Below are positions 27,549 through 35,974 of a DNA stretch of 64,000 nt, piece by piece. The notes below the pieces were generated by a model. It did no database searches. It saw only the letters and a program-made list of their open reading frames with translations, and was not told the origin of the DNA. Position 1 is the first letter of the stretch; each line of letters begins with the position of its first letter. Both the position numbers and the translations under genes were made by a program. Origin of the DNA: Hymenobacter radiodurans (lineage in GTDB: Bacteria; Bacteroidota; Bacteroidia; Cytophagales; Hymenobacteraceae); NCBI RefSeq assembly GCF_004355185.1, contig NZ_CP037922.1, forward strand, positions 930,001 through 994,000, given 5' to 3'.

Positions 27549-28469
27549 ATGAACCGTCGCGACTTCCTTAAAAATTCGACCCTTGGTGCCGCTAGCTTAA
27601 GCCTACTGGGTGTGCCAGCGCTGGCTGCCGATGCCAAAGGCTCGCGCCTCACCATTCTGCATACCAATGACATGCATTCGCGCATTGAGCCGTTTCCGGA
27701 GGGCAGTGGGCAATTTGCGGGTATGGGTGGCATGGCGCGGCGTGCCTCGCTGATTCAGCAAATTCGGGCGCAGGAGCCCAATGTGCTGCTGCTCGACTCC
27801 GGCGACGTATTTCAGGGCACGCCGTACTTCAACTTCTTCGAAGGAGAGTTGGAGTTCAAGCTGATGTCGCAGATGGGCTATGATGCCGGTACGCTGGGCA
27901 ATCATGATTTTGACAATGGCCTGGAAGGCCTGGCGAAGCAGCTGCCTAACGCGAACTTCCCTTTTCTAATAGCCAACTACGATTTCTCACAAACACCGCT
28001 GGCTGGTCGTTTTCAGCCCTACAAGGTGTTCACAAAAGCCGGACATCGCATTGGCGTCTTTGGGTTGGGCATTGAGATGGCGGGTTTGGTAGCCGATAAA
28101 AACTTTGGCAAGACTGTGTATCTCGACCCCATCGCGACGGCCCGCACTACCGTGGCCCGCTTGCGTGAAGCGGAGCGTTGCGATTTGGTTATTTGCCTAT
28201 CGCACTTAGGATATCAGTATAAAAGTGAAAAAGTTGATGACCATAAATTAGCTGCGCAGGTAGCTGGCATCGACTTGATTTTAGGTGGCCATACCCACAC
28301 CTTCCTCGATGCGCCAGTTCCAATTGACGGCCCGAATGGCCACCGAACGTTGATTAACCAGGTCGGTTGGTCGGGAATTAACCTCGGCCGTATAGACTAT
28401 GCGTTCGAGCGTAAGTCGCGGCGGCCTGCGGTGGCGTCCGCTTCGGTGGTACCCGTGCGAACTGCCTGA
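27549..28469 (+). CDS. 5'-nucleotidase / metallophosphatase catalytic protein
   Basis: A 306-residue calcineurin-type phosphoesterase with an N-terminal Tat-like signal (MNRRDFLKNSTLGAASLSLL, cut near ALA). Metal-site blocks are LTILHTNDMHSRIEP (DxH), LLLDSGDVFQGTP (GD), LGNHDFDNG (GNHD), and GGHTHTFLDAP (GHTH). Periplasmic enzymes of this type release phosphate from nucleotides or UDP-sugars. The substrate-binding C-terminal domain is provided by the preceding gene. The proteins are probably co-translated from one mRNA and interact. Confidence 0.92.
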   Translation: MNRRDFLKNSTLGAASLSLLGVPALAADAKGSRLTILHTNDMHSRIEPFPEGSGQFAGMGGMARRASLIQQIRAQEPNVLLLDSGDVFQGTPYFNFFEGELEFKLMSQMGYDAGTLGNHDFDNGLEGLAKQLPNANFPFLIANYDFSQTPLAGRFQPYKVFTKAGHRIGVFGLGIEMAGLVADKNFGKTVYLDPIATARTTVARLREAERCDLVICLSHLGYQYKSEKVDDHKLAAQVAGIDLILGGHTHTFLDAPVPIDGPNGHRTLINQVGWSGINLGRIDYAFERKSRRPAVASASVVPVRTA

Positions 28470-28506
28470 CAAAAGCAAGGAGTCAAGCGTTTTTTTGTGT
28501 CCTGAC

Positions 28507-28515
28507 TTTTCCACA
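28507..28515 (+). promoter_or_regulatory. Possible DnaA box upstream of dnaA
   Basis: TTTTCCACA differs by one base from the DnaA consensus TTATCCACA and lies about 100 bp before the dnaA start. A single near-match could be autoregulatory, but chance is not excluded, and it does not define an origin. Confidence 0.3.
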
Positions 28516-28610
28516 TTTTTGTCTCCCCCTATAAAAACCGGGGCTCGGTTGCCCCGTGCTCTGATCCTCATTTCCTACCCTGCACCCGTTGCTTTTGCCC
28601 TATATTGTTG

Positions 28611-30104
28611 ATGTTGAAGGATTGCCAAACCGTATGGGCTAACTGTCTTCGCGTCATCAAGGCAAACATTGGTGAGCAGAGCTTCCGCACTTGGTTCGAA
28701 CCCATCGTGCCGGTGCAGCTTCATCATAATGTCCTGATTATTCAGGTGCCCAGCCAGTTCTTTTATGAATGGCTGGAAGAGCATTATGTGGATGTGCTTA
28801 AGAAAAGCATCTACCAAGAGCTTGGCCACGAGGGCCGCTTGGAATACAGCATCGTCGTGGATCAGGGCAACGGCCAGTCGAAGCCGCGGACGGTAAATAT
28901 TCCGACGGCGCGCAAGGCCGCATATCCGACTCCCGGCAATAATAGCGTTGCTCAGGTGGCAGCCAGCGCTCAAACTGCGTCGGCCCGAAATGTTGCCGCC
29001 GCTGCAAATGCGCCTGCTAATCCTGACACGCTACGAAACCCCTTCGAGGCCGCCAAGGGAATTGACCGGAACTATCTTAAGTCACAGCTCAACCATACGT
29101 ATTCCTTCGAGAACTACATCGAGGGCGACTGTAACCGTTTGGCCCGCTCGGCGGGTTTGGCCGTAGCCAATAAGCCGGGAACTACAAGCTTTAATCCGCT
29201 GATGATTTATGGCGGTGTAGGCTTGGGCAAAACACATTTGGTGCAAGCCATCGGCAATCACATCAAAGCTACGACGCCCGATAAGTTTGTACTCTACGTG
29301 TCAGCGGAGAAGTTCACGAACCAGTTTATCGAAAGCCTGCGCAATAATGGTGTGCAGGACTTTGCCAACTTCTACCTGCTGGTCGATACGCTGATTCTGG
29401 ACGACGTGCAGTTTTTGTCGGGTAAGGATAAAACGCAGGAGATGTTCTTTCACATCTTTAATCACCTGCACCAAGCTGGACGTCAAATTGTCATGACCTC
29501 CGACCGGCCGCCACGCGACCTCAACGGGCTGGAAGATCGGCTTTTGTCTCGCTTTAAGTGGGGATTGACAGCCGACTTACAGAGCCCGGATTTTGAGACG
29601 CGGATGGCCATTATTCAAAACAAAATGCAGCAGGATGGCATCGACATCCCGCCGCAGGTTGTGGAATATTTGGCGCACTCCGTGAACACCAACGTGCGCG
29701 AGCTGGAAGGCGTCTTGATTTCGCTGGTGGCTCAAAGTAGCCTCAACCGCCGCGAAATTGACCTGGAAATGGCTAAGCAGGCGTTGCGGCACATTATTGA
29801 GGAAGTAGAGGCCGAAGTAAACCTCGACTTCATTCAAAAAACAGTAGCCGAGTACTTCAGCATTCCAGTGGACTTACTGAAGGCCAAAACCCGCAAGAAA
29901 GAAGTCGTGACGGCGCGGCAGGTGGCGATGTATTTTGCGAAGGAGCACACTAGTCACTCACTAAAAAGCATTGGCCACAACTTCGGCGGCCGCGACCATA
30001 GCACCGTTATTCATTCTGTTCAAACAGTATCGGACCTGATTGATAGCGACAAAAGCTTCCGCAGCACGATTGCGGAGCTACGTAAGAAATTCGCCGGTAA
30101 ATAA
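28611..30104 (+). CDS. dnaA: Chromosomal replication initiator protein DnaA
   Basis: 497 residues from ATG 28611 (two TTG codons just upstream are alternatives). Domain I (about 1-85) contains FRTWFEPIVPVQLHH, the linker (95-145) is Ala/Asn-rich, and the AAA+ domain begins NHTYSFENYIEGDCNRLARS. Walker A is GGVGLGKTH (201-209), Walker B LILDDVQFL (from about 260), and sensor-type FKWGLTADLQSPDFETRMAI follows. The C-terminal helix-turn-helix contains GGRDHSTVIHSVQTV, which binds DnaA boxes. It melts the origin and starts replication. Only a weak DnaA-box match is visible nearby. Confidence 0.98.
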   Translation: MLKDCQTVWANCLRVIKANIGEQSFRTWFEPIVPVQLHHNVLIIQVPSQFFYEWLEEHYVDVLKKSIYQELGHEGRLEYSIVVDQGNGQSKPRTVNIPTARKAAYPTPGNNSVAQVAASAQTASARNVAAAANAPANPDTLRNPFEAAKGIDRNYLKSQLNHTYSFENYIEGDCNRLARSAGLAVANKPGTTSFNPLMIYGGVGLGKTHLVQAIGNHIKATTPDKFVLYVSAEKFTNQFIESLRNNGVQDFANFYLLVDTLILDDVQFLSGKDKTQEMFFHIFNHLHQAGRQIVMTSDRPPRDLNGLEDRLLSRFKWGLTADLQSPDFETRMAIIQNKMQQDGIDIPPQVVEYLAHSVNTNVRELEGVLISLVAQSSLNRREIDLEMAKQALRHIIEEVEAEVNLDFIQKTVAEYFSIPVDLLKAKTRKKEVVTARQVAMYFAKEHTSHSLKSIGHNFGGRDHSTVIHSVQTVSDLIDSDKSFRSTIAELRKKFAGK

Positions 30105-30127
30105 TCCTGAGCTTTAATTCCAGGTAT

Positions 30128-30163
30128 AAAAAAGCCCCCCAGATCTAGTCTGGGGGCTTTTTT
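30128..30163. terminator. Bidirectional terminator between convergent dnaA and hypothetical gene
   Basis: AAAAAAGCCCCCCAG pairs with CTGGGGGCTTTTTT around a short ATCTAG-type loop, with A/T runs for both directions. Confidence 0.93.
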
Positions 30164-30178
30164 GGCTACAACGAATAC

Positions 30179-30667
30179 CTAGGCATTGGGCTGTGTTTCG
30201 CGCAGAGGTACTTGGTGCTGCTGGGCAAAAGTGCGAACCTGGTCGCGCAGGGTGCGTTTGCGGCGGGCACCTCTTACCTCGCGCATGCTCAGATTATACT
30301 GGTCGCCGGCTTTGAGCTTGATCCGCAGCTGCTGCGCCACAAAATCTAGGCTGGCGATATCCTCGGCAGCGAAAGCCTGCTTGGCCCGAAACAAACCGCC
30401 CTTGTGCACAATGTAGCCGGGCGTAAACTCCAAGTAGCTCTGGGTGCCAAATATGGGCGCATTATGCACCAGCACGTAACCCAGGTAGATTAGACTAAAT
30501 ACGAGAAACACCCAGTGCAGAAAGTGATAGTCGTTTACGCCATCATCGGATGACATAGAAAACAAGGTGTAGGCAATCCAGAAGCAGGCAATGAGCACTT
30601 GGCCCCAGAACGGAACTCGTGAGGTATTGGCTGGTTGGAGACGAATGCGGGTAGAAGTAGCGGGCAT
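30179..30667 (-). CDS. Hypothetical membrane protein with PH-like C-terminal domain
   Basis: About 162 residues from ATG 30667; the frame to 30697 adds ten residues lacking similarity. Two TM helices (about 22-40 and 50-72 from this start) precede a predicted PH-like domain: SYLEFTPGYIVHKGGLFRAK, then AAEDIASLDFVAQQLRIKLK, ending in a basic helix. The tail is polar. I cannot assign a function; the fold guess is from strand pattern only. Confidence 0.65.
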   Translation of the reverse strand: MPATSTRIRLQPANTSRVPFWGQVLIACFWIAYTLFSMSSDDGVNDYHFLHWVFLVFSLIYLGYVLVHNAPIFGTQSYLEFTPGYIVHKGGLFRAKQAFAAEDIASLDFVAQQLRIKLKAGDQYNLSMREVRGARRKRTLRDQVRTFAQQHQVPLRETQPNA

Positions 30668-30701
30668 AGAAAGAATAGATAGTTCAGCAAAAAGCAAAGT
30701 A

Positions 30702-30744
30702 AACTAAAAACCGGCAAGGCTTGGGGCTTTACCGGTTTTTAGTT
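30702..30744. terminator. Terminator of the OsmC gene
   Basis: AACTAAAAACCGG pairs exactly with CCGGTTTTTAGTT across an 17-nt loop. On the minus strand it lies 54 bp beyond the osmC stop and gives a T-rich 3' side. Confidence 0.8.
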
Positions 30745-30797
30745 GCGTTGTACTATTCACCCGCTGAATAATCAGCAAGGAATAGTATTGGCAAAAG

Positions 30798-31223
30798 TTA
30801 CTTCAGGCTTGCGCTTAGCGTCATCTCAGGCACAGCTTGCAGAAGCTGCGAAATAGGGCAGTTCAGCTTGGCATCTTCAGCGTGCTTTTGAAAGTCTTCG
30901 GCCGATATGCCGGTTACCTGCCCTTCCGTCGTGACGTGGATTTTGGTGACTTTGGGCTTGCCATCTACCGTATCCATGGTCACCTTCGATTCGGTGTTGA
31001 GCTGCTGTACCTGCGCACCGGCTTTGCTCAGCTGAATAGCCAGAAACATCGTGTAGCAGCCTGCGTGAGCTGCACCTACCAACTCCTCAGGGTTTGTGCC
31101 TTGCTTGCCTTCAAAACGGCTGCCTACCGAATACGGTGCGTTTAGGGCGCCGCTCTGCGTGGTGAGCGTACCGCTACCTTTCTGGTCGCCGTTCCAAACG
31201 GCTTTGCCTGCATGATCTGCCAT
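30798..31223 (-). CDS. OsmC family peroxiredoxin
   Basis: A 141-residue OsmC/Ohr-family thiol peroxidase that reduces organic hydroperoxides. The peroxidatic Cys is in AAHAGCYTMFLAIQLSKAG (near residue 57) and the resolving Cys in LNCPISQLLQAVPEM (near 123). Start KAVWNGDQKGSGTLTTQSG and FEGKQGTNPEELVGAAHAG are typical OsmC rather than Ohr. Homodimeric cytosolic enzyme. It is transcribed alone from the AT-rich gap at 31224-31505. Confidence 0.93.
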   Translation of the reverse strand: MADHAGKAVWNGDQKGSGTLTTQSGALNAPYSVGSRFEGKQGTNPEELVGAAHAGCYTMFLAIQLSKAGAQVQQLNTESKVTMDTVDGKPKVTKIHVTTEGQVTGISAEDFQKHAEDAKLNCPISQLLQAVPEMTLSASLK

Positions 31224-31505
31224 GATATAATGAGTAAGGGATGAAAGAATGGGTTGTCTTATCTACCAACCTATAAAATACGTGTTGGGTTGTGGTAGCA
31301 CTGAAATTTGAATAAGCTGGGGGCAATTTGCAGCAACAGTTGCAGTTATTACTTCGTTATGGAGCTGGTTTTGGCGTTTTTGATAAATTAAACGCAGAAT
31401 TTAGCCTTGGATTACTACTTGCTCTATTTAAATCCGTACGTATTTCTCGGTACGACGTGTTGACTCCGTTTACGTAGTTATTTCAGAAATCTTTATTATT
31501 CAATT

Positions 31506-33001
31506 ATGGCCCTCAAGGCCGCATTCAGTCGTCCCCTCGCCGCACTTCTGCATCATCGCTATCAGCAGTGGCTCCGCCGCCCGGTAGCCACGCAGAAGCG
31601 GGTGCTAGCGAGCCTAATCAGTCAGGCTCACGCTACTGCATTCGGCCGCGACCATGAGCTTGTCAGTATCAGCAGCTCCAACGACCTAGCTCGCCAAGTA
31701 CCTGTGCGCGACTATGAGGCCTTATCTCCTTATTTTCATCGGGTGCAGGAAGGTGAGGCGGATGTGCTGTGGCCTGGTCGGCCCCTGTATCTGGCCAAAA
31801 CCAGCGGTACTACCTCCGGCACCAAGTATATTCCAATTACCAACGCCAGCATCCCCAATCACATTAATGGCGCCCGCGATGCTCTGCTTACCTACGTGCA
31901 CCGCACTGGCAAAGCGCAGTTTCTGGATGGAAAGCTGATGTTTCTCTCCGGTAGCCCGGAGCTGAGCATAGTGAATGGGATTCGGACGGGACGCTTGTCG
32001 GGCATCGCCAATCATCATGTGCCAGCTTATCTGCGCCGCAGCCAACTGCCGAACTATACCACCAATTGTATTGAAGATTGGGAGCAGAAGCTCGACCGTA
32101 TCGTAGATGAAACGGTCGATCAGCCGATGAGCCTTATTTCGGGTATTCCGCCGTGGGTACAGATGTATTTTGACCGCCTCGTGCAGCGCACCGGCCGGCC
32201 TATCAAGGATATATTTCCGGATTTTGACCTCTTCGTGTACGGAGGCGTCAACTTCGAGCCGTACCGTGCTAAGCTTTTCGAAACCATTGGCCGCCCCGTA
32301 GATAGCATCGAGCTGTTTCCCGCTTCCGAGGGCTTTTTGGCATTTCAAGATGAACCCGGCAACCCCGGCTTACTACTCTTGCTCGACGCGGGCATTTTCT
32401 TCGAGTTTATTCCTGCCGAACGCTTCTTCGAACCCAATCCGCCCCGCCTCACTATTGCCGACGTGGAGCTGGATAAGCAATACGCGCTGGTGCTCAACTC
32501 CAATGCTGGCCTCTGGGGCTATAGCATCGGCGACACGGTGCGCTTTGTGAGCCTTTCGCCCCATCGCGTAGTGGTAACCGGTCGCATCAAGCATTTCCTG
32601 TCAGCTTTTGGCGAGCACGTTATTGGCGAAGAAGTAGAACAAACGTTGCGCGAGGTCATGGCTCAATTTCCAGAGGTGGAAGTAGTTGAGTTCACCGTCG
32701 CGCCCCGCGTAAGCACCAACCCCAACGAGCCTTCTCAACACGAGTGGCTGATAGAGTTTGCCCGCCCGCCCCGCGACGCTGTTGCTTTCTCCGCCGCTCT
32801 GGATGCTGGTCTGCGCCGCCGCAATACGTATTATGATGACCTGCTGGGGGCAATATTCTGGCTCCACTTCGCCTTACCAGCTTGCCGCAGGGTGCATTTC
32901 AGCGGTACATGAAGAGCCTAGGCAAACTTGGGGGGCAAAATAAAGTGCCGCGTCTGAGCAATGACCGGGCGCTAGCGGATGGGCTATTAGGCATAGGCTA
33001 A
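31506..33001 (+). CDS. GH3 auxin-responsive promoter family acyl-adenylate enzyme, frameshifted near 3' end
   Basis: The first ORF (31506-32912, 468 codons) is a GH3-type ANL-fold protein. AMP-binding blocks are LAKTSGTTSGTKYIPITN, the FVYGGVNFEPY region and ELFPASEGFLAFQ, with the YDDLL end approaching. The frame breaks at G5 at 32846-32850. A sixth G restores GGNILAPLRLTSLPQGAF..YMKSLGKLGGQNKVPRLSND and a stop at 32999-33001, the usual GH3 C-terminus. Plant GH3 enzymes conjugate amino acids to acyl acids via an adenylate; bacterial substrates are mostly unknown. Confidence 0.87.
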
Positions 33002-33018
33002 AAGCTGTATATTGAGCT

Positions 33019-33246
33019 ATGATACGCTTCGACCGCACCGCCTCCCGCAAAACTACCCTGCACCACGACCAGGATGTTGAAGATGCGGCGTACTGGCAAA
33101 GCAAAACAGTAGAGGAACGCATGGAAGCACTGGAGTTCCTGCGGCGTCAGGCTTACGCATTTTATTTTCTTGCTAATGGCACAGGCCAACCAGCTTACCG
33201 AGGAATACAAAGAGTTTGTCGAATCATTAAACGCCAACAGAGTTGA
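33019..33246 (+). CDS. Small protein upstream of nucleotidyltransferase, overlapping it
   Basis: A 75-residue protein starting MIRFDRTASRKTTLHHDQDV, with YWQSKTVEERMEALEFLRRQ in the middle and a basic end with RGIQRVCRIIKRQ. The composition and ending resemble a small family often next to nucleotidyltransferases in Bacteroidota (from memory, not checked). Its last 71 bp, from 33176, overlap the next gene's N-terminus in another frame. No enzyme motif is seen. An adaptor or antitoxin-like role is possible but unproven. Confidence 0.6.
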   Translation: MIRFDRTASRKTTLHHDQDVEDAAYWQSKTVEERMEALEFLRRQAYAFYFLANGTGQPAYRGIQRVCRIIKRQQS

Positions 33247-33643
33247 GTATCTGATAGTCGGCGCTTATGCAGTAGCCCGCTATGGTTACGTAAGAGCTAC
33301 TGGCGACATTGATGTGTGGGTGAACCCTACGCTAGAAAACGCACAACGCGTTGTAAACACCCTTCAGCAGTTTGGCTTAGGTGGATTAGGCTATGTACCT
33401 AATGATTTTATTGAACCAGAAACTATTGTGCAATTGGGCGTAGCTCCTCTACGAATCGATCTGCTCACCTCCGTTGATGGAGTAGAGTTTAATTCTTGCT
33501 ATGATCAACGGGAAATTAAAGTCTTGGACGGAGTGCCCATTAACTTTATTAGCTTGAGTGATTTACGACAAAATAAAGCAAGTACCGGCCGACTCAAAGA
33601 TCAATTAGATTTGCAGAATTTGAGTAACTATAATTCTAAATAG
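33176..33643 (+). CDS. Nucleotidyltransferase-fold protein (DUF6036/AbiEii-like)
   Basis: 155 residues from ATG 33176; a TTG six bases upstream is an alternative. The N-terminal helix FVESLNANRVEYLIVGAYAV leads into the motif ATGDIDVWV, which corresponds to the metal-binding D-x-D of minimal nucleotidyltransferases. The strand PLRIDLLTSVDGVEF supplies the third carboxylate. Such proteins often belong to toxin-antitoxin or abortive-infection pairs, with the small upstream gene as possible partner. No HEPN protein is present. The gene is AT-rich relative to its surroundings, suggesting transfer. Confidence 0.75.
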   Translation: MAQANQLTEEYKEFVESLNANRVEYLIVGAYAVARYGYVRATGDIDVWVNPTLENAQRVVNTLQQFGLGGLGYVPNDFIEPETIVQLGVAPLRIDLLTSVDGVEFNSCYDQREIKVLDGVPINFISLSDLRQNKASTGRLKDQLDLQNLSNYNSK

Positions 33644-33653
33644 TGACCATAGT

Positions 33654-34040
33654 ATGTGGAGTAATTGGTATAAATATTATGAAATTAGATCGTCACCAAC
33701 CTATAATTCTACTGCTGACACTAAAGCAATAAGGTCAGTCCTAGATTCCTTACCGGAACTGGAAAGAGTTGGGTTAGTGAATTATAAAAATGCGGTGGGT
33801 TATCCTTGGATTGACTTAGCACTTGTGAAAGGTAATAATGGTAGCTTCAGCTGCTCAAACGATACATGGAGCGACGAATTCAACATGATGTCTATTACTT
33901 GTTCTAAATCAGAAGATGGAAAAGTGCCGGACTACCAAGTTGATTTTTTAATCAGATTAGCCTCGATACTTAATTGGGAATTGATTGAGGATGAGAATGA
34001 AGAAGATGAGGAAAATATAGTTCTGTGGAAACCACACTAA
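33654..34040 (+). CDS. Hypothetical AT-rich protein
   Basis: A 128-residue protein I do not recognise. It begins MWSNWYKYYEIRSSPTYNST, has a middle helix RSVLDSLPELERVGLVNYKN and an acidic C-terminus EDENEEDEENIVLWKPH. It is strongly AT-rich, small, acidic and solitary, which would suit an immunity or antitoxin protein, but there is no toxin in reading distance. It starts 10 bp after the nucleotidyltransferase stop and overlaps the next gene by 16 bp. Confidence 0.55.
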   Translation: MWSNWYKYYEIRSSPTYNSTADTKAIRSVLDSLPELERVGLVNYKNAVGYPWIDLALVKGNNGSFSCSNDTWSDEFNMMSITCSKSEDGKVPDYQVDFLIRLASILNWELIEDENEEDEENIVLWKPH

Positions 34041-34480
34041 AACCCTGCCTCTACGCTGCCTGCCTCGCCTACATCCAGCAGCGCATAGCCGCCGCCACCC
34101 AAGCCATGCAAGCCGCCCAGGAATCGGCTAACTCCGAAACCAAAAGTAGCGCTGGCGACAAGTACGAAACTGGCCGCGCCATGGCCCAAGAAGAGCGCAA
34201 CCGCAATGCCGTGCAGCTCCGCGAAGCCCAGAACCTGCAAGCCGAACTAGCCCGCATCAACCCCGAGCAAGCCTGCGATACGGTGCGGCCCGGCGCGCTG
34301 GTCGAGACGAGTATGGGGGGCTTTTTTATCAGCATCAGCGCCGGCAAGCTTGCCGTAGATGGCAAAGACTACTTCGCCGTGTCGGCCGCGGCGCCCGTAG
34401 CGGTGGCGCTGAGCGGGAAGCGAGCAGGGGAGGAAGTAATGTTCAATGGGAAGGTGGTGCGAATTGTTGAGGTACAGTAA
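34025..34480 (+). CDS. GreA/GreB-like C-terminal domain protein
   Basis: A 151-residue cytosolic protein starting at GTG 34025, overlapping the previous gene by 16 bp. The N-terminal coiled-coil region is LKPCLYAACLAYIQQRIAAA followed by SAGDKYETGRAMAQEERNRN. The C-terminal half (about 85-150) is GreA/B-like, with PGALVETSMGGFFISISAG and VALSGKRAGEEVMFNG. Proteins of this type are often mislabelled 3-oxoacyl-ACP synthase in Bacteroidota; I see no ketosynthase motif. A role at RNA polymerase is possible. The GGGGGGCTTTTTT stretch at 34316 is intact in frame here. Confidence 0.78.
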   Translation: METTLKPCLYAACLAYIQQRIAAATQAMQAAQESANSETKSSAGDKYETGRAMAQEERNRNAVQLREAQNLQAELARINPEQACDTVRPGALVETSMGGFFISISAGKLAVDGKDYFAVSAAAPVAVALSGKRAGEEVMFNGKVVRIVEVQ

Positions 34481-34495
34481 AATATTGTCTTCTAA

Positions 34496-34597
34496 AGGCC
34501 GTCATGCAGAGCGGAGCGAAGCATCTCGCTCACGCATTTAGATTAGTAATATTACGACCGCACGCGAGATGCTTCGCTCCGCTCTGCATGACGGCCT
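34496..34597. repeat. Perfect 34-bp palindromic intergenic repeat
   Basis: Arms of 34 bp at 34496-34529 and 34564-34597 are exact reverse complements. The left begins AGGCCGTCATGCAGAGCG; the right contains GCGAGATGCTTCGCTCCG. A 34-nt AT-rich spacer separates them. A degenerate relative is at 4160-4250. It lies between the Gre-like gene and dxr, and is likely a dispersed REP-like element or strong RNA hairpin. Confidence 0.9.
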
Positions 34598-34647
34598 AGT
34601 TACTAAAACCGCGGCTTACCTTTGCTGATCCACGTCACCGCTTTTGC

Positions 34648-35811
34648 ATGTCCCACCCACCCAAACGTCTTACCCTACTGGGCTCTACAGGCTCCATTGG
34701 TACCCAGGCTTTAGACGTAGTGCGCTCCCAGCCGAGCCGCTTTACTATTTCGGCACTTTCAGCACACTCCAATGCCGATTTGTTGATTCAGCAGGCCCTG
34801 GAGTTTCAACCGGCCGCTGTCGTTATCGGCGACGAAAAGCACTACCAGACGGTTAAAAGCGCGTTGGCTGGCCAACCAACGGAAGTGCTGGCGGGTATTG
34901 CAGCCTTAGAGGAAATTGCCAGCCGCCCTGATACTGACATTGTGCTTACGGCCATGGTGGGCTACGCCGGCTTGCTGCCTACTGTGCGCGCTATTCAAGC
35001 GGGCAAAACAATTGCCTTAGCCAACAAGGAAACCTTAGTAGTTGCCGGCCAGCTTATTACGCGTTTAGTTAAGGAACACGGCGTGGGCCTGTATCCGGTG
35101 GATTCCGAGCACTCGGCCATTTTTCAGTGTCTGGTAGGAGAGGAGCAAAACCCGATTGAAAAGATTATTCTCACAGCGTCTGGGGGGCCTTTTCGGGGGC
35201 GTAATATGCAAGAGCTGGCTACCGTGACGAAGGCTCAGGCACTCAAGCATCCCAATTGGGATATGGGGGCCAAAATTACCATCGACTCTGCTTCGTTGAT
35301 GAATAAAGGCTTAGAGGTGATTGAGGCCAAATGGCTCTTCGGTCTGCGCGACGACCAGATAGAAGTAGTCGTGCATCCGCAAAGCATTATTCATTCCTTG
35401 GTGCAGTTCGAAGATGGTTCGCTGAAAGCTCAGCTTGGCTTGCCCGATATGAAATTGCCGATTCAATACGCTTTAGGCTACCCCGAGCGTTTGCCCAGCA
35501 AATACCCGCGGTTCTCCTTCCTCGATTACCCCCAACTCACCTTTGAGCAGCCCGATCAGAGCACATTTCGCAACTTGCCGCTGGCTTTCGAAGCGATGCG
35601 CCGGGGCGGAAATGCGCCCTGTATCCTCAACGCGGCCAACGAAGTAGCTGTGGCTGCTTTTCTGCGCGACGACATCGGGTTTCTACAAATGCCCGACCTG
35701 GTCGAAAACTGCCTGTCGAAGGTTTCGTACCTTGCCGAGCCTGCGTTGGACGACTATGTGCAAACCGACCAGGAAACGCGCCGCGTGGCGCAAGATTTTT
35801 TAAAACATTAA
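34648..35811 (+). CDS. dxr: 1-deoxy-D-xylulose-5-phosphate reductoisomerase
   Basis: A 387-residue NADPH-dependent enzyme forming 2-C-methyl-D-erythritol 4-phosphate in the MEP isoprenoid route. NADPH-binding LLGSTGSIGTQALDVV lies at the N-terminus, and ALANKETLVVAGQLI and the metal/substrate block YPVDSEHSAIFQCLVGE follow. Later marks are LTASGGPFRGR, WDMGAKITIDSASLMNKGLE, and HPQSIIHSLVQFEDGS. Length is typical. It is followed by rseP, a common pairing. Confidence 0.97.
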   Translation: MSHPPKRLTLLGSTGSIGTQALDVVRSQPSRFTISALSAHSNADLLIQQALEFQPAAVVIGDEKHYQTVKSALAGQPTEVLAGIAALEEIASRPDTDIVLTAMVGYAGLLPTVRAIQAGKTIALANKETLVVAGQLITRLVKEHGVGLYPVDSEHSAIFQCLVGEEQNPIEKIILTASGGPFRGRNMQELATVTKAQALKHPNWDMGAKITIDSASLMNKGLEVIEAKWLFGLRDDQIEVVVHPQSIIHSLVQFEDGSLKAQLGLPDMKLPIQYALGYPERLPSKYPRFSFLDYPQLTFEQPDQSTFRNLPLAFEAMRRGGNAPCILNAANEVAVAAFLRDDIGFLQMPDLVENCLSKVSYLAEPALDDYVQTDQETRRVAQDFLKH

Positions 35812-35974
35812 CTCAAAACCCCGTGTCATTCTAAGTAAAGTCGTGCGGAACGAACTACCGCTTCGTTGCAATACCATCGGAGTGCTGCTTGACTTGCGCT
35901 TTTATGCGTTCCGCCAGCCGGACAATGAGCAGCGTAGATTACCGATTACCTTAACTCTGTAAAAACAAAAAGCT

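Noticed and set aside
28470..28610. Replication origin next to dnaA
   Set aside because: Only one near-match to a DnaA box, no AT-rich unwinding region beyond normal, and no neighbouring replication genes. The evidence is too weak.
35812..35974. Third copy of the palindromic repeat before rseP
   Set aside because: GTCATTCTAAGTAAAGTCGTG only loosely resembles the repeat arm and has no matching partner arm.
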